From: Neobacillus pocheonensis
Lineage (GTDB): Bacteria; Bacillota; Bacilli; Bacillales; Cytobacillaceae
NCBI GenBank assembly: GCA_023702235.1
Contig: JAMQCR010000003.1
Coordinates: 396,501 to 460,500 of the forward strand
Direction of reading: 5' to 3'
DNA: 64,000 nt
The notes under the pieces are model-generated. The model worked only from the letters and a program-made list of their open reading frames with translations. It was not told the origin of the DNA and did no database searches. A program made the position numbers and the translations under genes. Shown here piece after piece: positions 1 through 9,322 of this stretch. Numbering within the stretch: position 1 is the first letter of the stretch; every line of letters starts with the position of its first letter.

Positions 1-2
1 AA

Positions 3-1614
3 TATAAAGATTACGGTGAAATTCTCCGTTGGGTGTATCAGGAAAATTTACCGGGGTCGTTCCCTTATACAGCAGGGGTATTCCCGTTCAAACGCGAAGG
101 GGAAGATCCGAAAAGGCAATTTGCCGGTGAAGGAACTCCGGAAAGAACGAACCGCCGCTTCCATTATTTATCAAAGGACGATTCAGCGAAGCGTCTAAGT
201 ACTGCGTTTGACTCGGTGACTTTGTATGGAGAGGATCCCGATTATCGTCCTGATATTTTTGGGAAAGTCGGCGAGAGCGGCGTCAGTGTTTGTACGCTCG
301 ATGATATGAAAAAGCTTTATGCTGGTTTTGATTTATGTCATCCATCCACATCCGTCTCGATGACCATCAATGGTCCCGCGCCAATTATTTTGGCAATGTT
401 CATGAATACCGCGATTGACCAGCAGGTGGCGAAGAAAGAAGAAGAGCTTGGCCGGATTTTAACGGTGGCAGAGTTTGCTGAAGTGAAGGCGTACACCTTG
501 AAAACGGTCCGCGGTACGGTGCAGGCGGATATTTTAAAAGAAGACCAAGGTCAAAACACATGTATTTTTTCCACGGAATTTGCCTTACGAATGATGGGCG
601 ATATCCAGCAGTATTTCATTGACCAGCAGGTGCGTAATTATTATTCGGTCTCGATTTCCGGCTACCATATTGCCGAAGCAGGGGCGAATCCGATTTCGCA
701 GCTAGCGTTTACGCTTTCCAATGGCTTCACATATGTGGAGTATTATTTAAGCCGCGGGATGAAAATTGACGATTTTGCACCAAACCTATCGTTCTTTTTC
801 TCCAATGGCTGGACCCTGAATATACGGTGATTGGCCGCGTGGCGCGCCGTATTTGGGCCACAGTGATGCGCGATAAATATGGCGCGAATGAACGAAGCCA
901 AAAGCTGAAGTATCATGTACAAACATCCGGTAGATCGCTCCATGCCCAGGAGATCGACTTTAACGATATCCGGACGACACTGCAGCCTTAATGGCCTTGC
1001 AGGATAACTGTAACTCGCTTCATACCAATGCCTATGATGAGGCGATTACGACGCCAACGGAAGAGTCTGTAAGACGGGCAATGGCGATTCAAATGATTAT
1101 CACCAAAGAGCATGGTTTAGCGAAAAATGAAAATCCGCTTCAAGGATCGTTTATTGTAGAAGAGTTAACGGAGCTTGTTGAGGAAGCCGTTCTTCAGGAA
1201 TTTGAACGCTTAAATGACCGCGGCGGGGTACTTGGTTCGATGGAAACACAGTATCAACGCGGGAAAATTCAAGATGAATCGATGTACTATGAAATGAAAA
1301 AGCATACCGGTGAATTGCCTATCATTGGAGTGAACACGTATTTGAATCCAAACCCTGCTTCTGAAGAAGATGTCAACAACATGGAGCTGGCAAGAGCGTC
1401 CTATGAAGAAAAGGAATTGCAGATTAACAATTTACGTGCCTTCCAGGAAAGTCACAAGGATGTGGCAGCGGAAAAATTAACAAATTTAAAAGCTGCAGCC
1501 GTCAACAATGGCAATATTTTTGCTGAATTAATGGAAACCGTTAAAGTCGCAAGCCTTGGGCAAATTACTAGAGCACTTTATGAGGTTGGTGGACAGTATC
1601 GTAGAAATATGTAA
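3..1614 (+). CDS. icmF: Fused acyl-CoA mutase (IcmF-type), C-terminal part, frameshifted, 5' end outside window
   Basis: This is the C-terminal mutase part of a B12-dependent acyl-CoA mutase, an enzyme that interconverts branched and linear acyl-CoA such as isobutyryl- and n-butyryl-CoA. Recognisable stretches are FPYTAGVFPFKREGEDP, PSTSVSMTINGPAP and EEAVLQEF, which fit the fused IcmF family better than plain methylmalonyl-CoA mutase; the N-terminal B12 and GTPase parts would lie upstream of base 1. The reading frame breaks twice by single-base loss: near 808 (SNG to LDPEYTV) and near 985 (RTTLQ to ALMALQDN). Both are at probable GGCC sites and are read here as sequence errors. A hairpin terminator follows at once. 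Family is clear; the exact substrate is inferred. Confidence 0.85.
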
Positions 1615-1622
1615 ACAGAAGT

Positions 1623-1666
1623 ACAATGGCATTAAAAGCTTACGCTTTTAAGCCATTGTCTTTTTC
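1623..1666 (+). terminator. Rho-independent terminator after icmF
   Basis: A long stem pairs ACAATGGC (1623-1630) with GCCATTGT (1652-1659), extended inward by AAAAGC/GCTTTT around a TTAC loop, and is followed by TCTTTTT. It closes the acyl-CoA mutase transcript. Confidence 0.85.
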
Positions 1667-1742
1667 TGTTAATATTTTTTAAAAAAAAGCTTATAATCAA
1701 ATAGCATACAAATTATGAGGTGTATCGGGCAGGTGTAAACAA

Positions 1743-1942
1743 ATGAAGGTACGTCATATGATTGTTGTATTACTTGTGTTTGCTTGGCCGCTCTATTATC
1801 TCTATCAGCTTCAATTAGGGCCGTTTCCTTTTTGCTCCTGGCCATTTTCTTTTTAGTAGTCTCGATTAAGGAGATGAAAAAGCATAAACGACAGCTGGAA
1901 AATCAAGAGCCGTCTGAAAAAATCAAGAGAAACAGCAGATAG
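1743..1942 (+). CDS. Small hypothetical membrane protein, one-base break
   Basis: The reading starts MKVRHMIVVLLVFAWPLYYL and, after restoring one base at AGGGCC (about 1820), continues as a second hydrophobic stretch (VSFLLLAIFFLVVSI) and a basic/acidic tail ending in KIKRNSR and TAG. This gives about 66 residues with one or two membrane segments. Without the correction it stops after about 37 codons. I do not recognise a named family. It sits alone between icmF and rpoE, and the break lies in a GGCC context like most others in this window. Function unknown. Confidence 0.5.
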
Positions 1943-2062
1943 CACTAGCATAAACGGGAAAAATTTGTTTATAATGAAGAATATGTATTCTGGGGGAAAA
2001 CCCTCTAAATGCCCGTTATTCACTCTTTTTAGGGTGTTAAATAGAGAAAGGAAGTGCCAAAA

Positions 2063-2650
2063 TTGAGTTTAGCAAGCTACTCAAAAGAGCAATTAAAAGA
2101 GTTATCCCTTATAGAAATGGCTTTTGAATATTTAAAAAATAGCAAACAAGCTATTTCCTTTAATGAATTAGTAAGTGAAATCTCTACAGCAGCAGATATT
2201 TCGCAGCAATCAATCAGATCACGACTAGCACAATTTTATACGGACATGAATATTGATGGCCGTTTCCTATCGTTAGGTGATAACCGTTGGGGACTACGCG
2301 TTTGGTATCCTGTTGATACGGCGGAAGAAGAAGTGGTTTCTGTTGTTAAGCCGAAGAAGAAAAAGGCGAAGAAGGTTGTCGATGAAGAGGATCTTGAAAT
2401 CGACGATTTTGATGAAATTGATGAAGAAGAGTACGATGATCTCGATGACTTTGCGGACGATGAAGATGATATTCTTGAAGATGACGAAGATCTGCTTGAT
2501 GATGATCTTGAAGAAGATGACGATCTTCTGGATGATGATGAAGATGTCATTGAGGACGAAGAAGAATTTGATCTAGGTGAGGAAGAAGTTCTCGACGACG
2601 AAGAGCTTGATGAAGAAGAAGAGTTTGAAGAAGAGGAAGAAGATAAATAA
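2063..2650 (+). CDS. rpoE: DNA-directed RNA polymerase delta subunit
   Basis: RpoE (delta) is a Gram-positive-specific RNA polymerase subunit that lowers non-specific nucleic acid binding and speeds enzyme recycling. Residues 1-85 form the folded HARE-HTH domain (SYSKEQLKELSLIEMAFEYL ... IAQFYTDMNIDGRF-like, ending WGLRVWYP). After a KPKKKKAKK linker the rest is an almost pure Asp/Glu tail, the family signature. I place the start at TTG 2063, eight bases after AGAAAGGAAG; the in-frame GTG at 2054 abuts that ribosome site. It stands directly upstream of pyrG, as in B. subtilis, and the pyrG promoter begins six bases after its stop. Confidence 0.96.
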   Translation: MSLASYSKEQLKELSLIEMAFEYLKNSKQAISFNELVSEISTAADISQQSIRSRLAQFYTDMNIDGRFLSLGDNRWGLRVWYPVDTAEEEVVSVVKPKKKKAKKVVDEEDLEIDDFDEIDEEEYDDLDDFADDEDDILEDDEDLLDDDLEEDDDLLDDDEDVIEDEEEFDLGEEEVLDDEELDEEEEFEEEEEDK

Positions 2651-2655
2651 TCGGC

Positions 2656-2694
2656 TTGACTTTTTAATCTTGCCCTTGTAGAATCTTTTTTGGG
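2656..2694 (+). promoter_or_regulatory. pyrG promoter with GGGC initiation region
   Basis: TTGACT (2656-2661), a 17-base spacer and TAGAAT (2679-2684), followed seven bases later by GGGCTCC from 2692. Starting a transcript with GGGC is the known arrangement for CTP-sensitive reiterative transcription at B. subtilis pyrG. Confidence 0.85.
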
Positions 2695-2772
2695 CTCCTT
2701 TTAAAAGGAACGATAAATTATTCGCTAATACGCGCTCCCTTACATTACGTAGGTGGAGTGCTTTTTATTTTT
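2692..2772 (+). promoter_or_regulatory. pyrG CTP-sensing attenuator leader
   Basis: The leader from the GGGC start ends in an intrinsic terminator: GCGCTCC (2732-2738) pairs with GGAGTGC (2755-2761), followed by TTTTTATTTTTT. The 5' strand of the stem reads GCTCCCTT. In the B. subtilis mechanism, low CTP makes polymerase stutter and add extra G residues at the 5' end; that poly-G pairs with the C/T-rich strand and prevents termination. All parts needed are visible. From 2773 to the pyrG start there are further small hairpins (CTCGGCA/TGCCGAG at about 2836; AAGGCG/CGCCTT at about 2865-2902). Confidence 0.82.
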
Positions 2773-2948
2773 TCAAGGAATGGTGATTTTCCCCGTCAGA
2801 AAAGGAAGGGTAACCTTCCAAAGTAATTACATCTCTCGGCACCTGCCGAGTTTCTTTATTGATAAGGCGGTTCGAAAATAATTTTTCAAAAAAACGCCTT
2901 TAACAAAATGGATAATGCACAAACTGTATTTAGAGGGGGATTATTTTT

Positions 2949-4544
2949 ATGACAAAGTATATTTTTGTAACAGGCGGTGTGGTTTCATCGCTCGGAAAGG
3001 GAATAACTGCTTCATCATTAGGGCGCTTATTGAAAAATCGTGGACTGAACGTGACGATTCAAAAATTTGACCCGTATATTAACGTCGACCCGGGAACGAT
3101 GAGCCCATATCAGCACGGCGAAGTTTTCGTCACCGGTGATGGAGCAGAAACGGACTTGGACTTAGGTCACTATGAGCGTTTTATTGATATTAATTTAAAC
3201 AAATATAGCAACGTAACAACTGGAAAAATCTATTCAACAGTTTTACGAAAAGAACGCCGTGGCGACTATTTAGGTGGAACGGTTCAAGTTATTCCCCATA
3301 TCACCAATGAAATTAAGGAGCGCGTATTCCGTGCTGGCAACGAAACAAATGCTGACGTTGTAATAACGGAAATTGGTGGAACGGTTGGTGATATCGAATC
3401 ATTGCCATTCCTAGAAGCGATTCGTCAAATCAAGAGTGATGTCGGCCGTGATAATGTCATGTACATTCATTGTACGCTAATTCCGTACATCAAAGCTGCA
3501 GGAGAAATGAAAACGAAGCCGACCCAGCACAGCGTAAAAGAATTGCGCAGCCTTGGAATTCAGCCAAATATCATCGTCGTTCGTACCGAAATGCCGGTTT
3601 CACAGGACATGAAGGATAAAATTGCTTTGTTCTGTGATATTGATTCGAAAGCAGTAATTGAGTGTCAGGATGCCGATACGCTTTACTCGATTCCACTTTC
3701 CCTTCAAGAGCAAAACATGGACCAAATTGTCTGCGATCATTTGAAATTAGATTACCCTGAAGCGGATATGACAGAATGGAAGGCTCTTGTGGACCGTGTT
3801 CTCCATTTATCTAACAAGACACGCATTGGTCTTGTCGGTAAATATGTTGAGCTTCAGGATGCCTATATTTCCGTTGTGGAAGCAATGAAGCATGCCGGTT
3901 ATGCATTTGATACGGATGTGGAAGTGAAATGGATTAATTCAGATGAGGTAACTCGTGAAAATGTGGCGGAGCTGTTGAAAGATGTCGATGGCGTCCTTGT
4001 TCCCGGTGGATTTGGCGATCGTGGAATTGAAGGGAAAATTGAGGCAACCCGTTATGCTCGTGAGCAGAAGAAGCCATTCCTTGGCATTTGTTTAGGTATG
4101 CAGCTGGCGACGATCGAGTTTGCCCGTCATGTCCTTGGGTTTAACGGAGCACATTCAGCTGAGTTCGATCCAAATACGGAATATCCAATTATTGATTTAC
4201 TTCCAGAACAGAAGGATGTAGAAGACTTAGGTGGAACCTTACGATTGGGACTTTTCCCATGTCGTCTTGTTGAGGGTACGAAAGCATTCAGTGCCTATGA
4301 CGAAGAGGTAATTTACGAGCGTCATCGTCACCGTTATGAGTTTAACAATCAATATCGTCAGGAGATGGAAGAGGCCGGATTTATTTTCTCTGGAACAAGC
4401 CCTGATGGACGTTTAGTTGAAATCATCGAATTATCCGATCATCCATGGTTTGTGGCGTCTCAATTCCATCCAGAATTCGTCTCAAGACCAACGCGCCCAC
4501 AGCCGCTATTCCGCGACTTTATCAAGGCGTCGATTCAAAAGTAA
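2949..4544 (+). CDS. pyrG: CTP synthase
   Basis: PyrG converts UTP to CTP using ATP and glutamine, the last step of de novo pyrimidine nucleotide synthesis. The 531-residue length is normal. Residues 1 to about 266 are the synthetase domain with FVTGGVVSSLGKG (P-loop) and IQKFDPYINVDPGTM; from about residue 290 comes the class I glutamine amidotransferase domain with nucleophile Cys in GICLGMQ and the His/Glu pair in SQFHPEF. The ORF is intact. A GAGGGGG ribosome site precedes ATG 2949. Expression should respond to CTP through the attenuator just upstream. Confidence 0.98.
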   Translation: MTKYIFVTGGVVSSLGKGITASSLGRLLKNRGLNVTIQKFDPYINVDPGTMSPYQHGEVFVTGDGAETDLDLGHYERFIDINLNKYSNVTTGKIYSTVLRKERRGDYLGGTVQVIPHITNEIKERVFRAGNETNADVVITEIGGTVGDIESLPFLEAIRQIKSDVGRDNVMYIHCTLIPYIKAAGEMKTKPTQHSVKELRSLGIQPNIIVVRTEMPVSQDMKDKIALFCDIDSKAVIECQDADTLYSIPLSLQEQNMDQIVCDHLKLDYPEADMTEWKALVDRVLHLSNKTRIGLVGKYVELQDAYISVVEAMKHAGYAFDTDVEVKWINSDEVTRENVAELLKDVDGVLVPGGFGDRGIEGKIEATRYAREQKKPFLGICLGMQLATIEFARHVLGFNGAHSAEFDPNTEYPIIDLLPEQKDVEDLGGTLRLGLFPCRLVEGTKAFSAYDEEVIYERHRHRYEFNNQYRQEMEEAGFIFSGTSPDGRLVEIIELSDHPWFVASQFHPEFVSRPTRPQPLFRDFIKASIQK

Positions 4545-4555
4545 ATTTTTTAGCA

Positions 4556-4591
4556 GGGCCAGTTCCGTTTTTTAACGGGTCTGGCTTTTTT
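4556..4591 (+). terminator. Terminator after pyrG
   Basis: GGGCCAG pairs with CTGGC across a loop containing CCGTTTTTTAACGG, followed by TTTTTT. It ends the pyrG transcript before the convergent ywjG gene. Confidence 0.8.
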
Positions 4592-4724
4592 AGCAAAATG
4601 TCTTTTCGTAAATGAAAATGAGATTTTCGCAAATAAGAGCAGCCTCTCAGCTATTTAAACCATCCAATCGACCTTTTATGGTAAAAACATCAGTGTTTCC
4701 GAAAAAAACGACCCCCAGGCCGTT

Positions 4725-5257
4725 TTACTCCTCATATTCCGCAATAATCTCCTCAATCGTGAACTTTAAGCCATAATAAACAAACAATCCCGCCATTGGA
4801 GATGGAAACCCATAGCGATTACCGAAATCATCTGGCAGCAAGCCCTTCGTCAACAGCAAATCAATATGGACGTCCGCGATAGCGGCAAATTACCTGAATC
4901 ACCTGAATCCACCACCGTCGAAACGGCAACAAACGGGATTCCCTTGTCCTGCAGCTTTACAGCTAGCTCCACCGCATCACGATCACTTGAAGACCGGGAG
5001 AAAATCACCACTCTATCGGCATCGCTAAGACCTTCCAAATCCTGGGTTGCCAATACTTTCGCACTATCCAGCCCTTCAGCGCCCTCCAAGGCTTCGAATT
5101 CCACCGCCTTCATTTCCTTTGTTCCAAAAATAAAGATGGAACCGTCCCCGGCAGGTGCTTGTGCAAGCAGCCGTGCCCCATCCTCGAAAGAAAACTCTGC
5201 CTTTTCTTCGATTCGTTTAAATAAACCAGTTAACTGGGTAGTAAACATTTTTAACAA
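4725..5257 (-). CDS. ywjG: DUF2529 family protein, one-base break near the C-terminus
   Basis: This is the DUF2529 protein that lies between pyrG and spo0F in bacilli; its biochemical role is not established. The sequence MLKMFTTQLTGLFKRIEEKA matches the family start, so I choose TTG 5257, correctly spaced from an upstream GGAGGGG. The family resembles sugar isomerase (SIS) folds: FIFGTKEM, RVVIFSRSSSD, GIPFVAVSTVVDSGD. The frame breaks at about 4885 (GGCC read as GCC); past it the protein continues ADVHIDLLLTKGLLPDDFG and ends AEYEE at 4725. It is transcribed divergently from spo0F. Confidence 0.82.
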
Positions 5258-5349
5258 AAAGACCCCTCCTTTTCGCATTTATTATAGACTTTTTCAACAA
5301 AATGCAAAAATAAAAGCGGATTTCCACAAAATAACAGTAAAGAATAGGC

Positions 5350-5376
5350 AGGATTTTAGTAATAAATGTAGAATGA
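5350..5376 (+). promoter_or_regulatory. Sigma-H promoter of spo0F
   Basis: AGGATTT (5350-5356), an 11-base spacer and GTAGAATGA (from 5368) match the sigma-H consensus (AGGAWWT ... RNNGAATWW). B. subtilis spo0F has a sigma-H promoter at the same place, so this is probably its counterpart. Confidence 0.6.
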
Positions 5377-5430
5377 TAGAAGTTGGGATAAAAGGATGAT
5401 ATATTTAACAAAACGGGAAGAGGTGGAGTT

Positions 5431-5802
5431 ATGAAAGAGAAAATTTTGATTGTTGACGATCAGTTTGGAATTCGCATTTTGCTAAATGAGGTGTTCCAAA
5501 AAGAGGGTTATCAAACCTTTCAGGCAGCGAATGGCATTCAAGCCCTTGATATTGTTACCAAGCATGACCCAGATCTTGTCCTTTTGGATATGAAAATACC
5601 TGGAATGGATGGTATTGAAATTTTAAAAAGAATGAAGGTACTTGACCCCGAAATTCGCGTTATCATTATGACTGCTTATGGTGAATTGGATATGATTCAA
5701 GAAGCGAAGGATCTTGGGGCCATTACGCACTTTGCCAAGCCATTTGATATTGATGATATCCGTGCGGCAGTAAAGAAACATATGCCTCAAAAAGCAAATT
5801 AA
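5431..5802 (+). CDS. spo0F: Sporulation phosphorelay response regulator Spo0F
   Basis: Spo0F is a stand-alone receiver domain that takes phosphate from sporulation sensor kinases and passes it to Spo0B, and through it to Spo0A. The 123-residue sequence has the full receiver signature: acidic pair D9/D10, phosphoryl acceptor D53 (LVLLDMKIPGMDG), T81 (IIMTAYGE) and K103 (FAKPFD). There is no output domain. The GAAGAGGTGG ribosome site is well spaced from ATG 5431. The position between ywjG and fba is conserved in bacilli. Confidence 0.97.
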   Translation: MKEKILIVDDQFGIRILLNEVFQKEGYQTFQAANGIQALDIVTKHDPDLVLLDMKIPGMDGIEILKRMKVLDPEIRVIIMTAYGELDMIQEAKDLGAITHFAKPFDIDDIRAAVKKHMPQKAN

Positions 5803-6039
5803 TCACTTTTCATCATAAGCACTGAACATATATTCGTATGTGTCCGCTTTCATTATGACAGTTTACAAAACTGTGCTAGATTAATGGCATTTCCTAGTTT
5901 CTTTTGGTATGATACATAGTGAAAAATCAATGGTTGCTTATTCTTTTATGTTATACATAATCGCGAAATGAGAGGGAAATCCTTAATAAGGAACGCCCTG
6001 TTTCGAAAAGAGTTCAACCTAAAACAAGGAGGAAGAGAA

Positions 6040-6897
6040 ATGCCTTTAGTTTCAATGACAGAAATGCTTAAGAAAGCAAAAGCAGAAGGCTATGCTGTTG
6101 GGCAGTTTAACCTTAACAACCTTGAATTTACTCAAGCAATCCTACAAGCTGCTGAATCAGAAAAATCACCAGTTATCCTTGGTGTATCTGAAGGTGCAGG
6201 CCGTTACATGGGCGGTTTCAAAACCGTTGTGAAAATGGTAGAAGGATTAATGGAAGATTATAAAGTGACAGTTCCTGTTGCGATCCACTTGGACCACGGT
6301 TCAAGCTTTGAAAAATGTAAAGAAGCAATTGATGCTGGCTTCACATCCGTTATGATCGATGCTTCACATCATCCATTTGAAGAAAATATCGAAATCACTG
6401 CCAAAGTGGTAGATTATGCACATGCAAATGGCGTTTCTGTTGAAGCTGAATTAGGAACAGTTGGCGGACAAGAAGACGATGTTATTGCTGACGGCGTTAT
6501 TTACGCTGATCCACAAGAGTGCCTAGAGCTTGTAAAACGCACTGGTATTGATTGCCTTGCACCTGCATTAGGCTCTGTACACGGTCCTTACAAAGGTGAA
6601 CCAAACCTTGGTTTCAAAGAAATGGAAGAAATCGGTAAGGCGACAGGTATGCCGCTTGTTCTTCATGGTGGAACTGGTATCCCAACAAAAGATATCCAAA
6701 GATCTGTTTCTTTAGGAACAGCAAAAATCAACGTAAACACTGAAAACCAAATTGCATCAGCTAAGGCTGTTCGCGAAGTATTAGCTGCAAAACCGAATGA
6801 ATACGATCCTCGTAAATATTTAGGACCTGCACGCGATGCGATTAAAGAAACAGTTAGCGGTAAAATGCGCGAATTTGGTTCTTCAGGAAGAGCATAA
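6040..6897 (+). CDS. fba: Class II fructose-bisphosphate aldolase
   Basis: This zinc-dependent aldolase cleaves fructose 1,6-bisphosphate to dihydroxyacetone phosphate and glyceraldehyde 3-phosphate in glycolysis, and runs backwards in gluconeogenesis. Class II features are AIHLDHGSSFE (catalytic Asp and zinc His), VEAELGTVGGQEDD, ALGSVHGPYKGEP and LVLHGGTGIP. The length of 285 residues is typical. I start at ATG 6040, seven bases after AAGGAGG. In-frame codons back to 5968 lack a ribosome site. The gene is uninterrupted and followed by a repeat and a strong hairpin. No clear promoter was found in 5803-6039. Confidence 0.97.
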   Translation: MPLVSMTEMLKKAKAEGYAVGQFNLNNLEFTQAILQAAESEKSPVILGVSEGAGRYMGGFKTVVKMVEGLMEDYKVTVPVAIHLDHGSSFEKCKEAIDAGFTSVMIDASHHPFEENIEITAKVVDYAHANGVSVEAELGTVGGQEDDVIADGVIYADPQECLELVKRTGIDCLAPALGSVHGPYKGEPNLGFKEMEEIGKATGMPLVLHGGTGIPTKDIQRSVSLGTAKINVNTENQIASAKAVREVLAAKPNEYDPRKYLGPARDAIKETVSGKMREFGSSGRA

Positions 6898-6900
6898 TAA

Positions 6901-6950
6901 GAAAAGCGGAAGCGCCTTGTCTAGAGGCGCTGCAGCAAGCCAATAAGAAA
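6901..6950. repeat. GAAAAGCGnAAGCGCC intergenic repeat, copy 1
   Basis: It begins GAAAAGCGGAAGCGCCTTG just after the fba stop and contains the pairing arms AGCGCC and GGCGCT. Related copies follow tal (7891) and murZ (9322). Such palindromic GAAAAGCG elements placed behind genes are common in Bacillaceae. Confidence 0.7.
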
Positions 6951-6979
6951 CACGGGCCAAATTTGGTACCATTGAATTT

Positions 6980-7009
6980 GAAACCGCCCTTAACGGAAAG
7001 GGCGGTTTC
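6980..7009 (+). terminator. Hairpin between fba and tal
   Basis: GAAACCGCCCT pairs perfectly with AGGGCGGTTTC over a seven-base loop. The T-run afterwards is short, so termination may be partial. Confidence 0.6.
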
Positions 7010-7062
7010 AGTATGTTTCATAGCTAAGTCGAAATTTATCGAAAAATGTGGAGGGAATCAGG

Positions 7063-7713
7063 ATGAAATTTTTTATTGATACAGCAAATATGGAAGAAAT
7101 TCGTGAAGTGTATGAATTAGGTTTATTATCAGGAGTAACGACGAACCCATCGCTTGTGGCAAGAGAAAAAGATGTTTCTTTCCATGACCGCATCAGAGAA
7201 ATTGCCGGACTTGTTCCTGGATCTGTAAGCGCTGAAGTTATTGCCCTTGATGCTGAAGGCATGATTCGCGAAGGGAAGGAACTAGCAGCCATCGCGCCGA
7301 ATATTACCGTTAAGGTTCCAATGACTCCAGATGGCTTAAAAGCAGTAGCCGCTTTTTCAAAAGAAGGAATCAAAACAAACGTAACGCTTATTTTCAATGC
7401 TAACCAAGCATTGCTTGCAGCTCGTGCAGGGGCAACCTATGTTTCACCGTTTCTTGGACGCCTGGATGATATTGGACAAAATGGTTTAGACCTTATTTCG
7501 ACCATTTCCGAAATCTTTGCTGTTCATGGCCTTGAAACAGAAATCATTGCTGCATCGATCCGTAATCCAATTCATGTAACAGAAGCAGCATTAAGAGGAG
7601 CACATATTGCAACAATTCCATACAAAGTCCTTTTAGGATTATTCCATCATCCATTAACAGATAAAGGAATTGAAGGATTCTTAAAAGACTGGAATTCCCG
7701 TACAAACGCATAA
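7063..7713 (+). CDS. tal: Transaldolase / fructose-6-phosphate aldolase-like protein
   Basis: A short-form transaldolase of the TalC/FSA type (216 residues), acting in the non-oxidative pentose phosphate pathway. Visible features: MKFFIDTANMEEIRE start, SGVTTNPSLV, NITVKVPMTPDGLKA containing the Schiff-base lysine, TNVTLIFNANQALLAARAG and YVSPFLGRLDDIGQNG. Start ATG 7063 follows GGAGGGAATCAGG. It is the counterpart of B. subtilis ywjH, in conserved order between fba and murZ. Whether it works as transaldolase or as an aldolase cannot be decided from sequence alone. Confidence 0.93.
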   Translation: MKFFIDTANMEEIREVYELGLLSGVTTNPSLVAREKDVSFHDRIREIAGLVPGSVSAEVIALDAEGMIREGKELAAIAPNITVKVPMTPDGLKAVAAFSKEGIKTNVTLIFNANQALLAARAGATYVSPFLGRLDDIGQNGLDLISTISEIFAVHGLETEIIAASIRNPIHVTEAALRGAHIATIPYKVLLGLFHHPLTDKGIEGFLKDWNSRTNA

Positions 7714-8036
7714 TATACCAATGTTTTTCCATTTTCGTGTAAATTTTTTTAATATAGATACATGAAAATAACTTTTTCGTGTAAACTATATAAATAGACA
7801 AGCTGTCGAAATATGACTTTTTGTGTTGGGAAAAAATACCTCGAGTCTCGTTTTGGTTATAAATGGAGCTTTTTAAGTTAATATTGATAAGAAAAGCGCA
7901 AGCGCCCGTTTTAGCGAAGTACACTAGCCGCTGGGCTGCTTGCGCTGGACATTTCTCAAAGTCCAAAATTTTATACTTTCTTATCTTTAGATAATAGACC
8001 ATTCATTACTTGCAAACGGCTAGAAGGGAGTCGGAA
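7714..8036. other. tal-murZ intergenic region
   Basis: It holds two copies of TTTTCGTGTAAA about 40 bases apart (around 7733 and 7774) in AT-rich DNA, then a second GAAAAGCG repeat. No gene is supported here. Confidence 0.5.
7891..7950. repeat. GAAAAGCGnAAGCGCC intergenic repeat, copy 2
   Basis: It begins GAAAAGCGCAAGCGCCCG and ends GGGCTGCTTGCGCTGGAC; GCGCAAGCGCC pairs with GCTTGCGC at the far end, forming a hairpin. Same family as the elements at 6901 and 9322. Confidence 0.7.
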
Positions 8037-9322
8037 ATGGAAAAACTTAAAATTGCGGGCGGCTATCCGTTAAAAGGAACCGTAAGAATAAGTGGGGCAA
8101 AAAATAGTGCGGTTGCCTTAATACCGGCGACCATTTTGGCAGAATCACCAGTAACCATTGAAGGATTACCAGATATCTCAGACGTTGAAATTCTGAAAGG
8201 GCTTCTCGAAGAAATCGGGGGGAAGGTCCAGCTTTCCGATGATGATATGACGGTTGATCCATCGACAATGATCTCTATGCCGCTGCCAAACGGAAAAGTA
8301 AAAAAACTACGTGCATCCTATTATTTGATGGGGGCAATGCTGGGTCGCTTTAAAAAGGCAGTTATTGGACTGCCAGGCGGCTGTCATCTTGGACCTAGAC
8401 CAATCGATCAGCATATTAAAGGCTTTGAAGCGCTTGGTGCTAGTGTCACAAACGAGCAAGGTGCGATTTACTTGCGTGCCGATGAACTTCGCGGTGCACG
8501 AATCTATTTAGACGTGGTAAGCGTTGGGGCAACCATTAATATAATGCTAGCTGCGGTTAGAGCAAAAGGTCGTACCATCATTGAGAATGCCGCTAAAGAG
8601 CCGGAAATTATCGATGTTGCTACTCTTTTAACCAATATGGGGGCAAAAATTAAGGGTGCTGGAACCGATGTCATCCGGATAGATGGGGTGGATAGCCTTC
8701 ACGGCTGCCGTCACACGATTATTCCCGATCGGATCGAGGCTGGAACATACATGATTATCGGTGCGGCGATTGGCGAGGGAGTCTTAATTGACAACGTAAT
8801 TCCTCAGCACTTAGAGTCATTGATTGCCAAGCTGCGAGAAATGGGCGTCCAGATAGAATCAGGGGATGACCAAGTGTTTGTCAATGGCGCCTCAAAATTG
8901 AAAGCGGTTGACATCAAAACGCTCGTTTATCCGGGATTCCCAACCGACCTGCAGCAGCCCTTTACGACTCTTTTAACAAAATCGACAGGTTCAAGTGTTG
9001 TCACAGACACCATTTATGGGGCGCGTTTTAAACATATCGATGAATTACGACGAATGAACGCCAATATTAAAGTTGAAGGGCGCTCTGCCATTATTAACGG
9101 CCGATTCAGCTTCAGGGAGCGAAAGTAAAAGCAAGCGACCTTAGAGCAGGAGCAGCGTTGGTGATTGCCGGACTTATTGCCGAGGGAATTACCGAAGTAA
9201 CCGGCCTTGAGCATATTGATAGGGGTTATAGCAATCTCGTTGAAAAATTAAATGGCCTTGGTGCAACGGCTTGGCGGGAAGTTTTATCCAAAGAAGAACT
9301 AGAGCATCTAAAAAACACGTAG
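8037..9322 (+). CDS. murZ: UDP-N-acetylglucosamine 1-carboxyvinyltransferase (MurZ/MurAB), one-base break
   Basis: This enzyme transfers enolpyruvate from PEP to UDP-GlcNAc, the first committed step of peptidoglycan synthesis and the fosfomycin target. The catalytic Cys is in LPGGCHLGPRP; also visible are GAKNSAVALIPA near the N-terminus and PDRIEAGTYMI. The frame breaks at 9099-9102 (GGGCCG read as GGCCG); beyond it the C-terminus continues IQLQGAKVKASDLRAGAALV to HLKNT and TAG 9322. Full length would be about 428 residues. Position next to tal identifies it as the second (MurZ) paralogue; murA is at 56149. ATG 8037 follows AGAAGGGAG. Confidence 0.93.

Noticed and set aside
2236..2550. Minus-strand Ser-rich 104-codon frame
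   Set aside because: It is the antisense shadow of the Asp/Glu tail codons (GAA, GAT) of rpoE.
4866..5399. Plus-strand 177-codon frame over ywjG
   Set aside because: Opposite strand of the recognised DUF2529 gene; low-complexity and without ribosome site.
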